This document shows positions 1 to 9,927 of a DNA stretch of 64,000 nt, in pieces. Origin of the DNA: Rhynchopus sp. YZ270_cl-10. Its lineage: Eukaryota; Euglenozoa; Diplonemea; Diplonemida; Diplonemidae. The stretch covers positions 1,364,001 through 1,428,000 of the forward strand of contig OZ037867.1 of NCBI GenBank assembly GCA_964035575.1, in the 5' to 3' direction. A program made the translations under genes and the position numbers. The notes below the pieces were generated by a model, which saw nothing but the letters and a program-made list of their open reading frames with translations, was not told the DNA's origin and ran no database searches. Positions within the stretch are counted from its first letter, which is position 1. Each line of letters opens with the position of its first letter.

Positions 1-810
1 CCGCAGAGCGTGGAGGGTCCTGACGGGTGGCCTTCGGGGGGCCCTGCGGACGGGACGCTGGCGGCTGCGGGACGTGCAAACTTTGGGGAGCTGAACGCAC
101 AGACGCCGACACGTTGGGGGAAGACTGCGATTGCGAGCGGTGTGCACGTGTTCACGTGGCAGTTCCGTGCAGCACACGTGACGCGCGACTTCAGGTACTA
201 CATCACACGTGTGGGGTGGGACCAGAACGCGCCGCTTGGGACAGCGTCGTTTGACACAACGCCGTTCTGCGTGGTGGACGGGCAGATGGTGATGCCTGCA
301 AACCCTTCGAGCCACAGCTGCACGGTGCCCACACGCTCGGGGTACCACGTTGTGCTTGCTGTGTGGGACGTGGGTGACACCCCTGCAAGCTTCTACAACG
401 CGATTGACGTGACGATTGGTGGTGCGGGCCCGACTCCGCCTGTGCCTGTGCCGACACCAACTGCACCTGTGCCCACACCAACTGCACCTGTACCCACACC
501 AACTGCACCTGTGCCCACACCAACTGCACCTGTGCCCACACCAACTGCACCTGTGCCCACACCACCCACACCGCCGACGCCAACTGCACCTGTGCCTGTG
601 CCCACACCACCGACGCCGCCAGTGCCAGTGCCCGTCCCGTCGTCGGGTGGATGCACGGCAGGTGTTGCGGAGGTGGCTGTGTGGGGCAACTGCAAGGCTG
701 CACCACACTGCTGTGCGTCGGGGTCGACGTGCTACGAGCAGAACCAGTGGTACGCACAGTGCAGGCCGTCGTGCTCCACGGCAGATGGGTGGACGTGCCG
801 TGTGCTATAG
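1..810 (+). CDS. AA10 lytic polysaccharide monooxygenase with CBM1, copy 1 (5' end outside window)
   Basis: This is the 3' part of the first visible monooxygenase gene, 269 codons before a TAG stop. It lacks the signal peptide and the N-terminal histidine because the window starts inside the gene. The second copper-ligand histidine region (FTWQFRAAHVTRDFRYYIT), the PT-rich linker with five PTPTA units and the C-terminal CBM1 are all present. Apart from linker length it matches the complete copies, so it is a cut gene and not a pseudogene. See 4432-5358 for the full domain description. Confidence 0.93.
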   Translation, partial: PQSVEGPDGWPSGGPADGTLAAAGRANFGELNAQTPTRWGKTAIASGVHVFTWQFRAAHVTRDFRYYITRVGWDQNAPLGTASFDTTPFCVVDGQMVMPANPSSHSCTVPTRSGYHVVLAVWDVGDTPASFYNAIDVTIGGAGPTPPVPVPTPTAPVPTPTAPVPTPTAPVPTPTAPVPTPTAPVPTPPTPPTPTAPVPVPTPPTPPVPVPVPSSGGCTAGVAEVAVWGNCKAAPHCCASGSTCYEQNQWYAQCRPSCSTADGWTCRVL

Positions 811-2412
811 GTGCAAGCAGCAAGCTGTAAGCAGGGATTGTGAGCGTCTCATACATCTGTCCTTCCCACCTTTTCTTTCATAGCAATACCACTAGCTACA
901 ACTCTTCTTGTTTCAGTTTCAAAAAAGTAGGCTGTGACAACAACAAACAACAAACAACAAACAACAAACAATAAACAAAAGAAGAAGAAAAGACACACCT
1001 TGTTTGGTCTTTTATGTTGGGCGGCAACATTAAACGCCTTATTTTATTTTCGTTTCTCTATTATATTTTTGGGTGATGTATAGCGCAGCTGCGAGGCTTC
1101 GGTTCATCATCATATACTTTATTTATTTATTTATTTTTTGCCCTTCGGTTCCGAACCGAACCCTTTTATTTTATCTCTTCTATTGCTTTACCCTTGATCT
1201 ACTTTTTGCCACCCGCTTCTATTTGCGGACTCTTTTGTAGCCCATGTTCTGTGGCCCACGTACAGCGTCTTTATTGAGTGCGTGCGTTGGTTTGTATAGT
1301 TTATTATATGCCTGCCACAGCCCTATTTCTATTCCTATTCCTACTCCCAACCCCGTCCCCCCCGTATTTTCTGTCGTCGTTCTGCTGGGACAGCGGGAAT
1401 GGGAATGGGAATGGGAGGCCTTGCGTGTGCAGCGTGCAGCTGCATGCCCATTCCTCCCTCCCATCCCACATGTCCCATGGCGAATGACATCGGAGCTCTA
1501 TGATACTGACAAACAAAAAGCAAAGGGAGGTGACGGTGTCGCCTTGTTGTGTGTGTCCGCGTTCCGTGTTCCACTCCCCATTGTTTCGCATGCCAGTGCA
1601 GCCCTGTTGCCTCAGCGACGTCTCTGCACACCACACATGCACAAGAAACATGGCGTGCGGTGGCCGGCCCTGTGTCCGACCGTTCCCCACCATTCCCTCC
1701 CCTCGCGTGCACCACACACACACACACGTGGACACGACACGGGAGGGGTGGTTGGAGAAGAGGTGGATGATTTGGTTCATGTCCCTTTGTTCAACTATTC
1801 ACTTTTTTGACGTTTGCCTTTCACCCCCCCACCCTATTTTTTTCTTCTATACTTGGTTCTGAGCTTGGCTCTGTGTTGTCTGCAGGGATGCAGGCTGCAC
1901 CAGGGACTTGAACTTCAGCGTTTTCTTTTCTCTTCTTTTCTTTTATGGTCAACCTTCTAAATTGCTTCTCTTGACTACTTCGCTTCCATACAGTTCCATC
2001 CAGTTTTATTCTTCAGTTATCCAAACAAACAAAACCACCCTTTCCCGCATAGTTGCCAAGCTAGATACAGCGGGAACAGATGTGCACAGCAAAGAAACCA
2101 GAGGATACATTTCTGAGCTGAGCCTGTAGGTGTGTATGCGTTTGTACATGGGATGTGTGACCGAGCCTCTGCTCGAACGAGGCTCGGTGCCAACATTGCA
2201 GAAGACACAACAGAATGGAACAACAATAAAACATGACACAATTCAATAACAAACATGCCAAAAAGGTTAACACAAATAAAAGAACGCACCCACACCCCCC
2301 TCTTTTGTCCTAAAAAAACAGACACCCATTCCCAAGAAACCAGAACCCACCCACTCCGCCTCACAACAGAACACTTGTATCTCTCCATATTAGTTGACAA
2401 CACAACACAACA
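811..2412. other. Spacer A of the array unit (monooxygenase to partner gene)
   Basis: About 1.6 kb without a convincing gene; copies lie at 5359-6960, 9928-11529, 14476-16077, 19024-20625 and, shortened, 23614-25110. It contains an AAC-rich run (about 939-980), a TTTA run (about 1121-1138), a palindrome with core TTCGGTTCCGAACCGAA (about 1144-1160), GGGAAT repeats near 1396-1420, a CA run near 1709-1725, and a strong stem-loop at 2160-2188. Long pyrimidine tracts occur at about 1800-1850 and 1918-1945. Open frames here are antisense or low-complexity shadows. The stretch must hold the 3' end of the monooxygenase transcript and the 5' leader of the partner gene. Confidence 0.8.
2160..2188. other. 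Perfect 10-bp stem-loop in spacer A
   Basis: The arms ACCGAGCCTC (2160-2169) and GAGGCTCGGT (2179-2188) pair perfectly around a 9-nt loop. The same hairpin recurs in every unit. It lies about 225 bp upstream of the partner gene. It could be a transcript-processing element, part of a small RNA, or a recombination-prone palindrome; the sequence alone does not decide. Confidence 0.6.
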
Positions 2413-3162
2413 ATGATGTCAAAGGCAGGACTCGCAATGGCCGCAGCCTTCGTGGCCCTGGCGCAAGGTGCACCATCTGCAGGCACAGTGGAGCTGCTGG
2501 AGGCACCTGCGGTGAACGGTGTGCGGACGAACGCCCCTGGGCTGCACGTGACCCTGCTGTCGTCTGGGGTGGACGCGTGGCCGAACCTTGACGGGTCGAC
2601 GCTGCGCGACGTGCCGCCGTTCATGCGCCTCATGCCAACGACGCTGGCGAACTGGAGAATGAAGTCTGGGACAAAGGTGAAGTTCTCGTGCCCGAACGAG
2701 CCTTCCCTGATTGAGGTGTGCGACGCATGGGTGTTCTTCTACAGCTGCCCGCAGAGCTGTGTGACGACGTACCAGGGCGGTCTGCAGGGCCAGCTGTCGG
2801 CTCTGCCCGGCTGGGAGAGGACACAGTGCGCACCTTCCTTCTGGACGAACGCACCCGGGATGACCTTCGTGCACCCGATGGGAAGCTTCAGAATGCAGCT
2901 GGCACCCGGCCAGTCGACTGAGTTTGACCTTCAGGACGACGCAGAGTTCCTTGGCTTCGGGATTGACTCGAACGGAGAGGACTGCACAAAGCACATGGAC
3001 CAGAACTCCTGCCCTGTGGCGGGAGGACGCTGCAGGTGGGAGTCGGGTGCGTGCGTGAACCAGAACTGCAAGGGCCGCTTCGGACCCCCGCCACCGTGCC
3101 GTGAGTGCCCCTGGGAGGGAGTTGTGCGTGTCGCACGCCCTGCCTCGGACGGTCCGTTCTAA
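2413..3162 (+). CDS. Secreted cysteine-rich protein of unknown family, copy 1
   Basis: The 249-residue product starts at the first of two adjacent ATGs, after a leader rich in ACAACA. Residues 1 to about 20 (MMSKAGLAMAAAFVALAQG) form a typical signal peptide ending in small residues, so the protein should enter the secretory pathway. The mature part has 12 cysteines, enough for six disulfides: five between about residues 90 and 140, and seven crowded into the last 70 residues with spacings such as GRCRWESGACVNQNC and PPPPCREC. The middle is rich in Phe, Trp and Gly, as in a beta-rich extracellular fold. I do not recognise the family. Its strict pairing with a secreted polysaccharide monooxygenase, on the same strand in every unit, suggests a related extracellular job such as substrate binding, but no catalytic motif is visible. 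No intron is needed. Confidence 0.85.
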   Translation: MMSKAGLAMAAAFVALAQGAPSAGTVELLEAPAVNGVRTNAPGLHVTLLSSGVDAWPNLDGSTLRDVPPFMRLMPTTLANWRMKSGTKVKFSCPNEPSLIEVCDAWVFFYSCPQSCVTTYQGGLQGQLSALPGWERTQCAPSFWTNAPGMTFVHPMGSFRMQLAPGQSTEFDLQDDAEFLGFGIDSNGEDCTKHMDQNSCPVAGGRCRWESGACVNQNCKGRFGPPPPCRECPWEGVVRVARPASDGPF

Positions 3163-3507
3163 GGTGTGTGACAGGAAATAGGATAGGATGTCACACAAAT
3201 GTGCACAAAGTAAAATACACACAAAAACAAAAAAACAAAAACGAAACGAAACGAAACGAAACCAAATCAACCCCATCCACGCTTGCTTCACGTCACCACT
3301 GGCAGCACAGGAGTGCTTGTACAGCCTCCTTTTGTTTTTGTGTGCTGCGAGTTTTAGATCGTGAAGCCAGGCTCTTCTTCCAACATATGAAACTGCAAAT
3401 CCACAGCGAGCATGCATACATCGCATGCTTGTTCTGTGGAACGTATCAAAGCAGCCCCATGTTTCTCTTGTACCTTTTTTTATTTTCTTCACGGAATAGT
3501 GCAGGCG

Positions 3508-3550
3508 AGGAGGGGCTCAGGCGAAGCTACGGCACCTGAGCCCCCCTCCT
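3508..3550. other. GC-rich stem-loop in spacer B
   Basis: AGGAGGGGCTCAGG (3508-3521) pairs with CCTGAGCCCCCCTCCT (3535-3550) with a two-base bulge around a 13-nt loop. It is present in each unit about 350 bp downstream of the partner-gene stop. A role in 3' processing or as part of a structured RNA is possible but unproven. Confidence 0.55.
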
Positions 3551-4203
3551 TCTTGTTGCACAGTCGTTTTCTTCTTATTTTAGGCTCCCTTTTTCTGCAT
3601 GCGGCAGGCCCTGTCTTGTCCGTCGGATGTCTGGGTTTGTCTTTGCGAGCTGGGTCTGTATAGATGGGTTCAGCCTCGAGACAACCTCAATGGGACTTTG
3701 TTATGTTTTTCTTTTGTGGAACTGTGCAGGGACTTGCTTTACTTTTGGATGTGTAAAAGCGGGAAAATGCGGGTCGTGCACGTGCTAGCCTGCGAGGGCA
3801 GCAGCAAGGGCCCTCTTTATTCAGCATTCAAAACAGTGTTTCCCACACAACCACTTCTTTTTATGTTACGTTTTGCGCCACCCAAGTCGTTGGGGGGGAA
3901 GTGAAGTGAAGTGAAGACACCGCACCATCATGTCTTTGCTGTTTGTTTTATTTTTTCTCCGGAAGATGTTCCTTCATATGAGTTACGGGGTTGTCTGCCT
4001 GCCTGCCCGCCGGCACCTTGCTTTTTTGCGCACTGTGTGTGTGTGCACACTCCAGACAGGTAGGTGTTGCATACGCACCCTTTTTTGCTTCTGCTGCAAG
4101 AACAAGGGGAAGTGCGGTGGGCTGAGACGTCCCGGAACAGAAGACCCATAGGACACACGTATCACAAGAACAGAAATACAGAATACGTACGAAATAAAAG
4201 AAG

Positions 4204-4234
4204 CCCTCCCCCCTTTTTTGTTCTTTGAATACAG
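4204..4234 (+). promoter_or_regulatory. Candidate splice-acceptor-like polypyrimidine tract plus AG upstream of the monooxygenase
   Basis: A tract of C and T is followed by GAATACAG about 200 bp before the monooxygenase ATG. A second AG follows ACACTTAC nearer the gene. In organisms that add a spliced leader in trans such a site would set the mRNA 5' end; it could equally end an intron in the 5' leader. A similar arrangement (CCCCCCTCTTTTGTCC followed by AAACAG) precedes the partner gene near 2297-2319. This is inference only. Confidence 0.25.
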
Positions 4235-4431
4235 AATGAGATGAGATGATGCAAAACGCCACAATGTACTCCCTCACACATACACACACTTACAGGTGAT
4301 TCATCTACACACAACAGAAGACAACCAGAGTTTGAACTCAGCACAGCACACCACAAAGAGAGCCGCAGCCACACAACAAGCCTTGTTGCACACGTTGTGC
4401 ACACCTTCTTTGGGTTCTTGCAAAGACGACC

Positions 4432-5358
4432 ATGGTGGCACCCAGGATGCTGCTGCTGGCATGTGTTGCTGTGTCGGTGTCCGGACACGGGTACGTGGAG
4501 TCGCCGCCGTCGCGCGGGTTTGGCTGCAGGACTGGGCTGAACTCGGGGTGCGGGTCTGTGCAGTTTGAGCCGCAGAGCGTGGAGGGTCCTGACGGGTGGC
4601 CTTCGGGGGGCCCTGCGGACGGGACGCTGGCGGCTGCGGGACGTGCAAACTTTGGGGAGCTGAACGCACAGACGCCGACACGTTGGGGGAAGACTGCGAT
4701 TGCGAGCGGTGTGCACGTGTTCACGTGGCAGTTCCGTGCAGCACACGTGACGCGCGACTTCAGGTACTACATCACACGTGTGGGGTGGGACCAGAACGCG
4801 CCGCTTGGGACAGCGTCGTTTGACACAACGCCGTTCTGCGTGGTGGACGGGCAGATGGTGATGCCTGCAAACCCTTCGAGCCACAGCTGCACGGTGCCCA
4901 CACGCTCGGGGTACCACGTTGTGCTTGCTGTGTGGGACGTGGGTGACACCCCTGCAAGCTTCTACAACGCGATTGACGTGACGATTGGTGGTGCGGGCCC
5001 GACTCCGCCTGTGCCTGTGCCGACACCAACTGCACCTGTGCCCACACCAACTGCACCTGTACCCACACCAACTGCACCTGTGCCCACACCAACTGCACCT
5101 GTGCCCACACCACCCACACCGCCGACGCCAACTGCACCTGTGCCTGTGCCCACACCACCGACGCCGCCAGTGCCAGTGCCCGTCCCGTCGTCGGGTGGAT
5201 GCACGGCAGGTGTTGCGGAGGTGGCTGTGTGGGGCAACTGCAAGGCTGCACCACACTGCTGTGCGTCGGGGTCGACGTGCTACGAGCAGAACCAGTGGTA
5301 CGCACAGTGCAGGCCGTCGTGCTCCACGGCAGATGGGTGGACGTGCCGTGTGCTATAG
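4432..5358 (+). CDS. AA10 lytic polysaccharide monooxygenase with CBM1, copy 2 (complete, 308 aa)
   Basis: Secreted copper enzyme expected to cut chitin or cellulose chains oxidatively. Residues 1-18 are a signal peptide whose cleavage exposes His19 in HGYVESPPSRG, the N-terminal ligand of the histidine brace. His105, in AAHVTRDFRYYIT, is the second copper ligand, and Phe177 in ASFYNAIDVTI matches the usual axial Phe of AA10. The catalytic domain (19-187) is followed by a linker of PVPTPTA repeats (four PTPTA units here) and a C-terminal module of about 40 residues with WGNC, CCASGSTC and NQWYAQC, the pattern of the fungal cellulose-binding CBM1. AA10 domains are mostly bacterial or viral, and CBM1 is typical of fungi and a few protists, so the combination is unusual. 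No intron is seen. Substrate cannot be fixed from sequence. Confidence 0.95.
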   Translation: MVAPRMLLLACVAVSVSGHGYVESPPSRGFGCRTGLNSGCGSVQFEPQSVEGPDGWPSGGPADGTLAAAGRANFGELNAQTPTRWGKTAIASGVHVFTWQFRAAHVTRDFRYYITRVGWDQNAPLGTASFDTTPFCVVDGQMVMPANPSSHSCTVPTRSGYHVVLAVWDVGDTPASFYNAIDVTIGGAGPTPPVPVPTPTAPVPTPTAPVPTPTAPVPTPTAPVPTPPTPPTPTAPVPVPTPPTPPVPVPVPSSGGCTAGVAEVAVWGNCKAAPHCCASGSTCYEQNQWYAQCRPSCSTADGWTCRVL

Positions 5359-6960
5359 GTGCAAGCAGCAAGCTGTAAGCAGGGATTGTGAGCGTCTCAT
5401 ACATCTGTCCTTCCCACCTTTTCTTTCATAGCAATACCACTAGCTACAACTCTTCTTGTTTCAGTTTCAAAAAAGTAGGCTGTGACAACAACAAACAACA
5501 AACAACAAACAACAAACAATAAACAAAAGAAGAAGAAAAGACACACCTTGTTTGGTCTTTTATGTTGGGCGGCAACATTAAACGCCTTATTTTATTTTCG
5601 TTTCTCTATTATATTTTTGGGTGATGTATAGCGCAGCTGCGAGGCTTCGGTTCATCATCATATACTTTATTTATTTATTTATTTTTTGCCCTTCGGTTCC
5701 GAACCGAACCCTTTTATTTTATCTCTTCTATTGCTTTACCCTTGATCTACTTTTTGCCACCCGCTTCTATTTGCGGACTCTTTTGTAGCCCATGTTCTGT
5801 GGCCCACGTACAGCGTCTTTATTGAGTGCGTGCGTTGGTTTGTATAGTTTATTATATGCCTGCCACAGCCCTATTTCTATTCCTATTCCTACTCCCAACC
5901 CCGTCCCCCCCGTATTTTCTGTCGTCGTTCTGCTGGGACAGCGGGAATGGGAATGGGAATGGGAGGCCTTGCGTGTGCAGCGTGCAGCTGCATGCCCATT
6001 CCTCCCTCCCATCCCACATGTCCCATGGCGAATGACATCGGAGCTCTATGATACTGACAAACAAAAAGCAAAGGGAGGTGACGGTGTCGCCTTGTTGTGT
6101 GTGTCCGCGTTCCGTGTTCCACTCCCCATTGTTTCGCATGCCAGTGCAGCCCTGTTGCCTCAGCGACGTCTCTGCACACCACACATGCACAAGAAACATG
6201 GCGTGCGGTGGCCGGCCCTGTGTCCGACCGTTCCCCACCATTCCCTCCCCTCGCGTGCACCACACACACACACACGTGGACACGACACGGGAGGGGTGGT
6301 TGGAGAAGAGGTGGATGATTTGGTTCATGTCCCTTTGTTCAACTATTCACTTTTTTGACGTTTGCCTTTCACCCCCCCACCCTATTTTTTTCTTCTATAC
6401 TTGGTTCTGAGCTTGGCTCTGTGTTGTCTGCAGGGATGCAGGCTGCACCAGGGACTTGAACTTCAGCGTTTTCTTTTCTCTTCTTTTCTTTTATGGTCAA
6501 CCTTCTAAATTGCTTCTCTTGACTACTTCGCTTCCATACAGTTCCATCCAGTTTTATTCTTCAGTTATCCAAACAAACAAAACCACCCTTTCCCGCATAG
6601 TTGCCAAGCTAGATACAGCGGGAACAGATGTGCACAGCAAAGAAACCAGAGGATACATTTCTGAGCTGAGCCTGTAGGTGTGTATGCGTTTGTACATGGG
6701 ATGTGTGACCGAGCCTCTGCTCGAACGAGGCTCGGTGCCAACATTGCAGAAGACACAACAGAATGGAACAACAATAAAACATGACACAATTCAATAACAA
6801 ACATGCCAAAAAGGTTAACACAAATAAAAGAACGCACCCACACCCCCCTCTTTTGTCCTAAAAAAACAGACACCCATTCCCAAGAAACCAGAACCCACCC
6901 ACTCCGCCTCACAACAGAACACTTGTATCTCTCCATATTAGTTGACAACACAACACAACA

Positions 6961-7710
6961 ATGATGTCAAAGGCAGGACTCGCAATGGCCGCAGCCTTCG
7001 TGGCCCTGGCGCAAGGTGCACCATCTGCAGGCACAGTGGAGCTGCTGGAGGCACCTGCGGTGAACGGTGTGCGGACGAACGCCCCTGGGCTGCACGTGAC
7101 CCTGCTGTCGTCTGGGGTGGACGCGTGGCCGAACCTTGACGGGTCGACGCTGCGCGACGTGCCGCCGTTCATGCGCCTCATGCCAACGACGCTGGCGAAC
7201 TGGAGAATGAAGTCTGGGACAAAGGTGAAGTTCTCGTGCCCGAACGAGCCTTCCCTGATTGAGGTGTGCGACGCATGGGTGTTCTTCTACAGCTGCCCGC
7301 AGAGCTGTGTGACGACGTACCAGGGCGGTCTGCAGGGCCAGCTGTCGGCTCTGCCCGGCTGGGAGAGGACACAGTGCGCACCTTCCTTCTGGACGAACGC
7401 ACCCGGGATGACCTTCGTGCACCCGATGGGAAGCTTCAGAATGCAGCTGGCACCCGGCCAGTCGACTGAGTTTGACCTTCAGGACGACGCAGAGTTCCTT
7501 GGCTTCGGGATTGACTCGAACGGAGAGGACTGCACAAAGCACATGGACCAGAACTCCTGCCCTGTGGCGGGAGGACGCTGCAGGTGGGAGTCGGGTGCGT
7601 GCGTGAACCAGAACTGCAAGGGCCGCTTCGGACCCCCGCCACCGTGCCGTGAGTGCCCCTGGGAGGGAGTTGTGCGTGTCGCACGCCCTGCCTCGGACGG
7701 TCCGTTCTAA
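6961..7710 (+). CDS. Secreted cysteine-rich protein of unknown family, copy 2
   Basis: The predicted 249-residue product is identical to that at 2413-3162: signal peptide, 12 cysteines and Cys-rich C-terminus. The surrounding spacers are also indistinguishable from those of the first unit, so there is no sign of pseudogene decay or of a specialised paralogue. Confidence 0.85.
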   Translation: MMSKAGLAMAAAFVALAQGAPSAGTVELLEAPAVNGVRTNAPGLHVTLLSSGVDAWPNLDGSTLRDVPPFMRLMPTTLANWRMKSGTKVKFSCPNEPSLIEVCDAWVFFYSCPQSCVTTYQGGLQGQLSALPGWERTQCAPSFWTNAPGMTFVHPMGSFRMQLAPGQSTEFDLQDDAEFLGFGIDSNGEDCTKHMDQNSCPVAGGRCRWESGACVNQNCKGRFGPPPPCRECPWEGVVRVARPASDGPF

Positions 7711-8979
7711 GGTGTGTGACAGGAAATAGGATAGGATGTCACACAAATGTGCACAAAGTAAAATACACACAAAAACAAAAAAACAAAAACGAAACGAAAC
7801 GAAACGAAACCAAATCAACCCCATCCACGCTTGCTTCACGTCACCACTGGCAGCACAGGAGTGCTTGTACAGCCTCCTTTTGTTTTTGTGTGCTGCGAGT
7901 TTTAGATCGTGAAGCCAGGCTCTTCTTCCAACATATGAAACTGCAAATCCACAGCGAGCATGCATACATCGCATGCTTGTTCTGTGGAACGTATCAAAGC
8001 AGCCCCATGTTTCTCTTGTACCTTTTTTTATTTTCTTCACGGAATAGTGCAGGCGAGGAGGGGCTCAGGCGAAGCTACGGCACCTGAGCCCCCCTCCTTC
8101 TTGTTGCACAGTCGTTTTCTTCTTATTTTAGGCTCCCTTTTTCTGCATGCGGCAGGCCCTGTCTTGTCCGTCGGATGTCTGGGTTTGTCTTTGCGAGCTG
8201 GGTCTGTATAGATGGGTTCAGCCTCGAGACAACCTCAATGGGACTTTGTTATGTTTTTCTTTTGTGGAACTGTGCAGGGACTTGCTTTACTTTTGGATGT
8301 GTAAAAGCGGGAAAATGCGGGTCGTGCACGTGCTAGCCTGCGAGGGCAGCAGCAAGGGCCCTCTTTATTCAGCATTCAAAACAGTGTTTCCCACACAACC
8401 ACTTCTTTTTATGTTACGTTTTGCGCCACCCAAGTCGTTGGGGGGGAAGTGAAGTGAAGTGAAGACACCGCACCATCATGTCTTTGCTGTTTGTTTTATT
8501 TTTTCTCCGGAAGATGTTCCTTCATATGAGTTACGGGGTTGTCTGCCTGCCTGCCCGCCGGCACCTTGCTTTTTTGCGCACTGTGTGTGTGTGCACACTC
8601 CAGACAGGTAGGTGTTGCATACGCACCCTTTTTTGCTTCTGCTGCAAGAACAAGGGGAAGTGCGGTGGGCTGAGACGTCCCGGAACAGAAGACCCATAGG
8701 ACACACGTATCACAAGAACAGAAATACAGAATACGTACGAAATAAAAGAAGCCCTCCCCCCTTTTTTGTTCTTTGAATACAGAATGAGATGAGATGATGC
8801 AAAACGCCACAATGTACTCCCTCACACATACACACACTTACAGGTGATTCATCTACACACAACAGAAGACAACCAGAGTTTGAACTCAGCACAGCACACC
8901 ACAAAGAGAGCCGCAGCCACACAACAAGCCTTGTTGCACACGTTGTGCACACCTTCTTTGGGTTCTTGCAAAGACGACC

Positions 8980-9927
8980 ATGGTGGCACCCAGGATGCTG
9001 CTGCTGGCATGTGTTGCTGTGTCGGTGTCCGGACACGGGTACGTGGAGTCGCCGCCGTCGCGCGGGTTTGGCTGCAGGACTGGGCTGAACTCGGGGTGCG
9101 GGTCTGTGCAGTTTGAGCCGCAGAGCGTGGAGGGTCCTGACGGGTGGCCTTCGGGGGGCCCTGCGGACGGGACGCTGGCGGCTGCGGGACGTGCAAACTT
9201 TGGGGAGCTGAACGCACAGACGCCGACACGTTGGGGGAAGACTGCGATTGCGAGCGGTGTGCACGTGTTCACGTGGCAGTTCCGTGCAGCACACGTGACG
9301 CGCGACTTCAGGTACTACATCACACGTGTGGGGTGGGACCAGAACGCGCCGCTTGGGACAGCGTCGTTTGACACAACGCCGTTCTGCGTGGTGGACGGGC
9401 AGATGGTGATGCCTGCAAACCCTTCGAGCCACAGCTGCACGGTGCCCACACGCTCGGGGTACCACGTTGTGCTTGCTGTGTGGGACGTGGGTGACACCCC
9501 TGCAAGCTTCTACAACGCGATTGACGTGACGATTGGTGGTGCGGGCCCGACTCCGCCTGTGCCTGTGCCGACACCAACTGCACCTGTGCCCACACCAACT
9601 GCACCTGTACCCACACCAACTGCACCTGTGCCCACACCAACTGCACCTGTGCCCACACCAACTGCACCTGTGCCCACACCACCCACACCGCCGACGCCAA
9701 CTGCACCTGTGCCTGTGCCCACACCACCGACGCCGCCAGTGCCAGTGCCCGTCCCGTCGTCGGGTGGATGCACGGCAGGTGTTGCGGAGGTGGCTGTGTG
9801 GGGCAACTGCAAGGCTGCACCACACTGCTGTGCGTCGGGGTCGACGTGCTACGAGCAGAACCAGTGGTACGCACAGTGCAGGCCGTCGTGCTCCACGGCA
9901 GATGGGTGGACGTGCCGTGTGCTATAG
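8980..9927 (+). CDS. AA10 lytic polysaccharide monooxygenase with CBM1, copy 3 (315 aa)
   Basis: This copy is identical to copy 2 in signal peptide, histidine brace (His19, His105), axial Phe177 and CBM1. It is longer by seven residues because the linker has five PTPTA units instead of four. The extra unit is one 21-bp tandem repeat inserted in frame, which explains the 4569-bp period of this unit. Confidence 0.95.
   Translation: MVAPRMLLLACVAVSVSGHGYVESPPSRGFGCRTGLNSGCGSVQFEPQSVEGPDGWPSGGPADGTLAAAGRANFGELNAQTPTRWGKTAIASGVHVFTWQFRAAHVTRDFRYYITRVGWDQNAPLGTASFDTTPFCVVDGQMVMPANPSSHSCTVPTRSGYHVVLAVWDVGDTPASFYNAIDVTIGGAGPTPPVPVPTPTAPVPTPTAPVPTPTAPVPTPTAPVPTPTAPVPTPPTPPTPTAPVPVPTPPTPPVPVPVPSSGGCTAGVAEVAVWGNCKAAPHCCASGSTCYEQNQWYAQCRPSCSTADGWTCRVL

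Larger units (their letters stand above)
3163..4431. other. Spacer B of the array unit (partner gene to monooxygenase)
   Basis: About 1.27 kb without a convincing gene; copies lie at 7711-8979, 12280-13548, 16828-18096 and 21376-22644. Contents: an AAAC/ACGAA-rich run just after the partner stop (about 3218-3262), a GC-rich stem-loop at 3508-3550, a GAAGT run near 3898-3915, a GT/GCAC alternation near 4037-4050, and a polypyrimidine tract followed by AG at 4204-4234. The last 130 bp before the monooxygenase ATG are rich in CACA and ACAA, like the leader of the partner gene. Confidence 0.8.

Noticed and set aside
1060-1110. Sm-site-like ATATTTTTGGG followed by a short hairpin in each array spacer, as in a spliced-leader or snRNA gene
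   Set aside because: No recognisable leader exon, donor or snRNA core lies upstream; one short motif is not enough.
1880-1920. tRNA B-box-like sequence on the minus strand (AAGTTCAAGTCCC)
   Set aside because: No matching A box, acceptor stem or anticodon arm at the proper distance.
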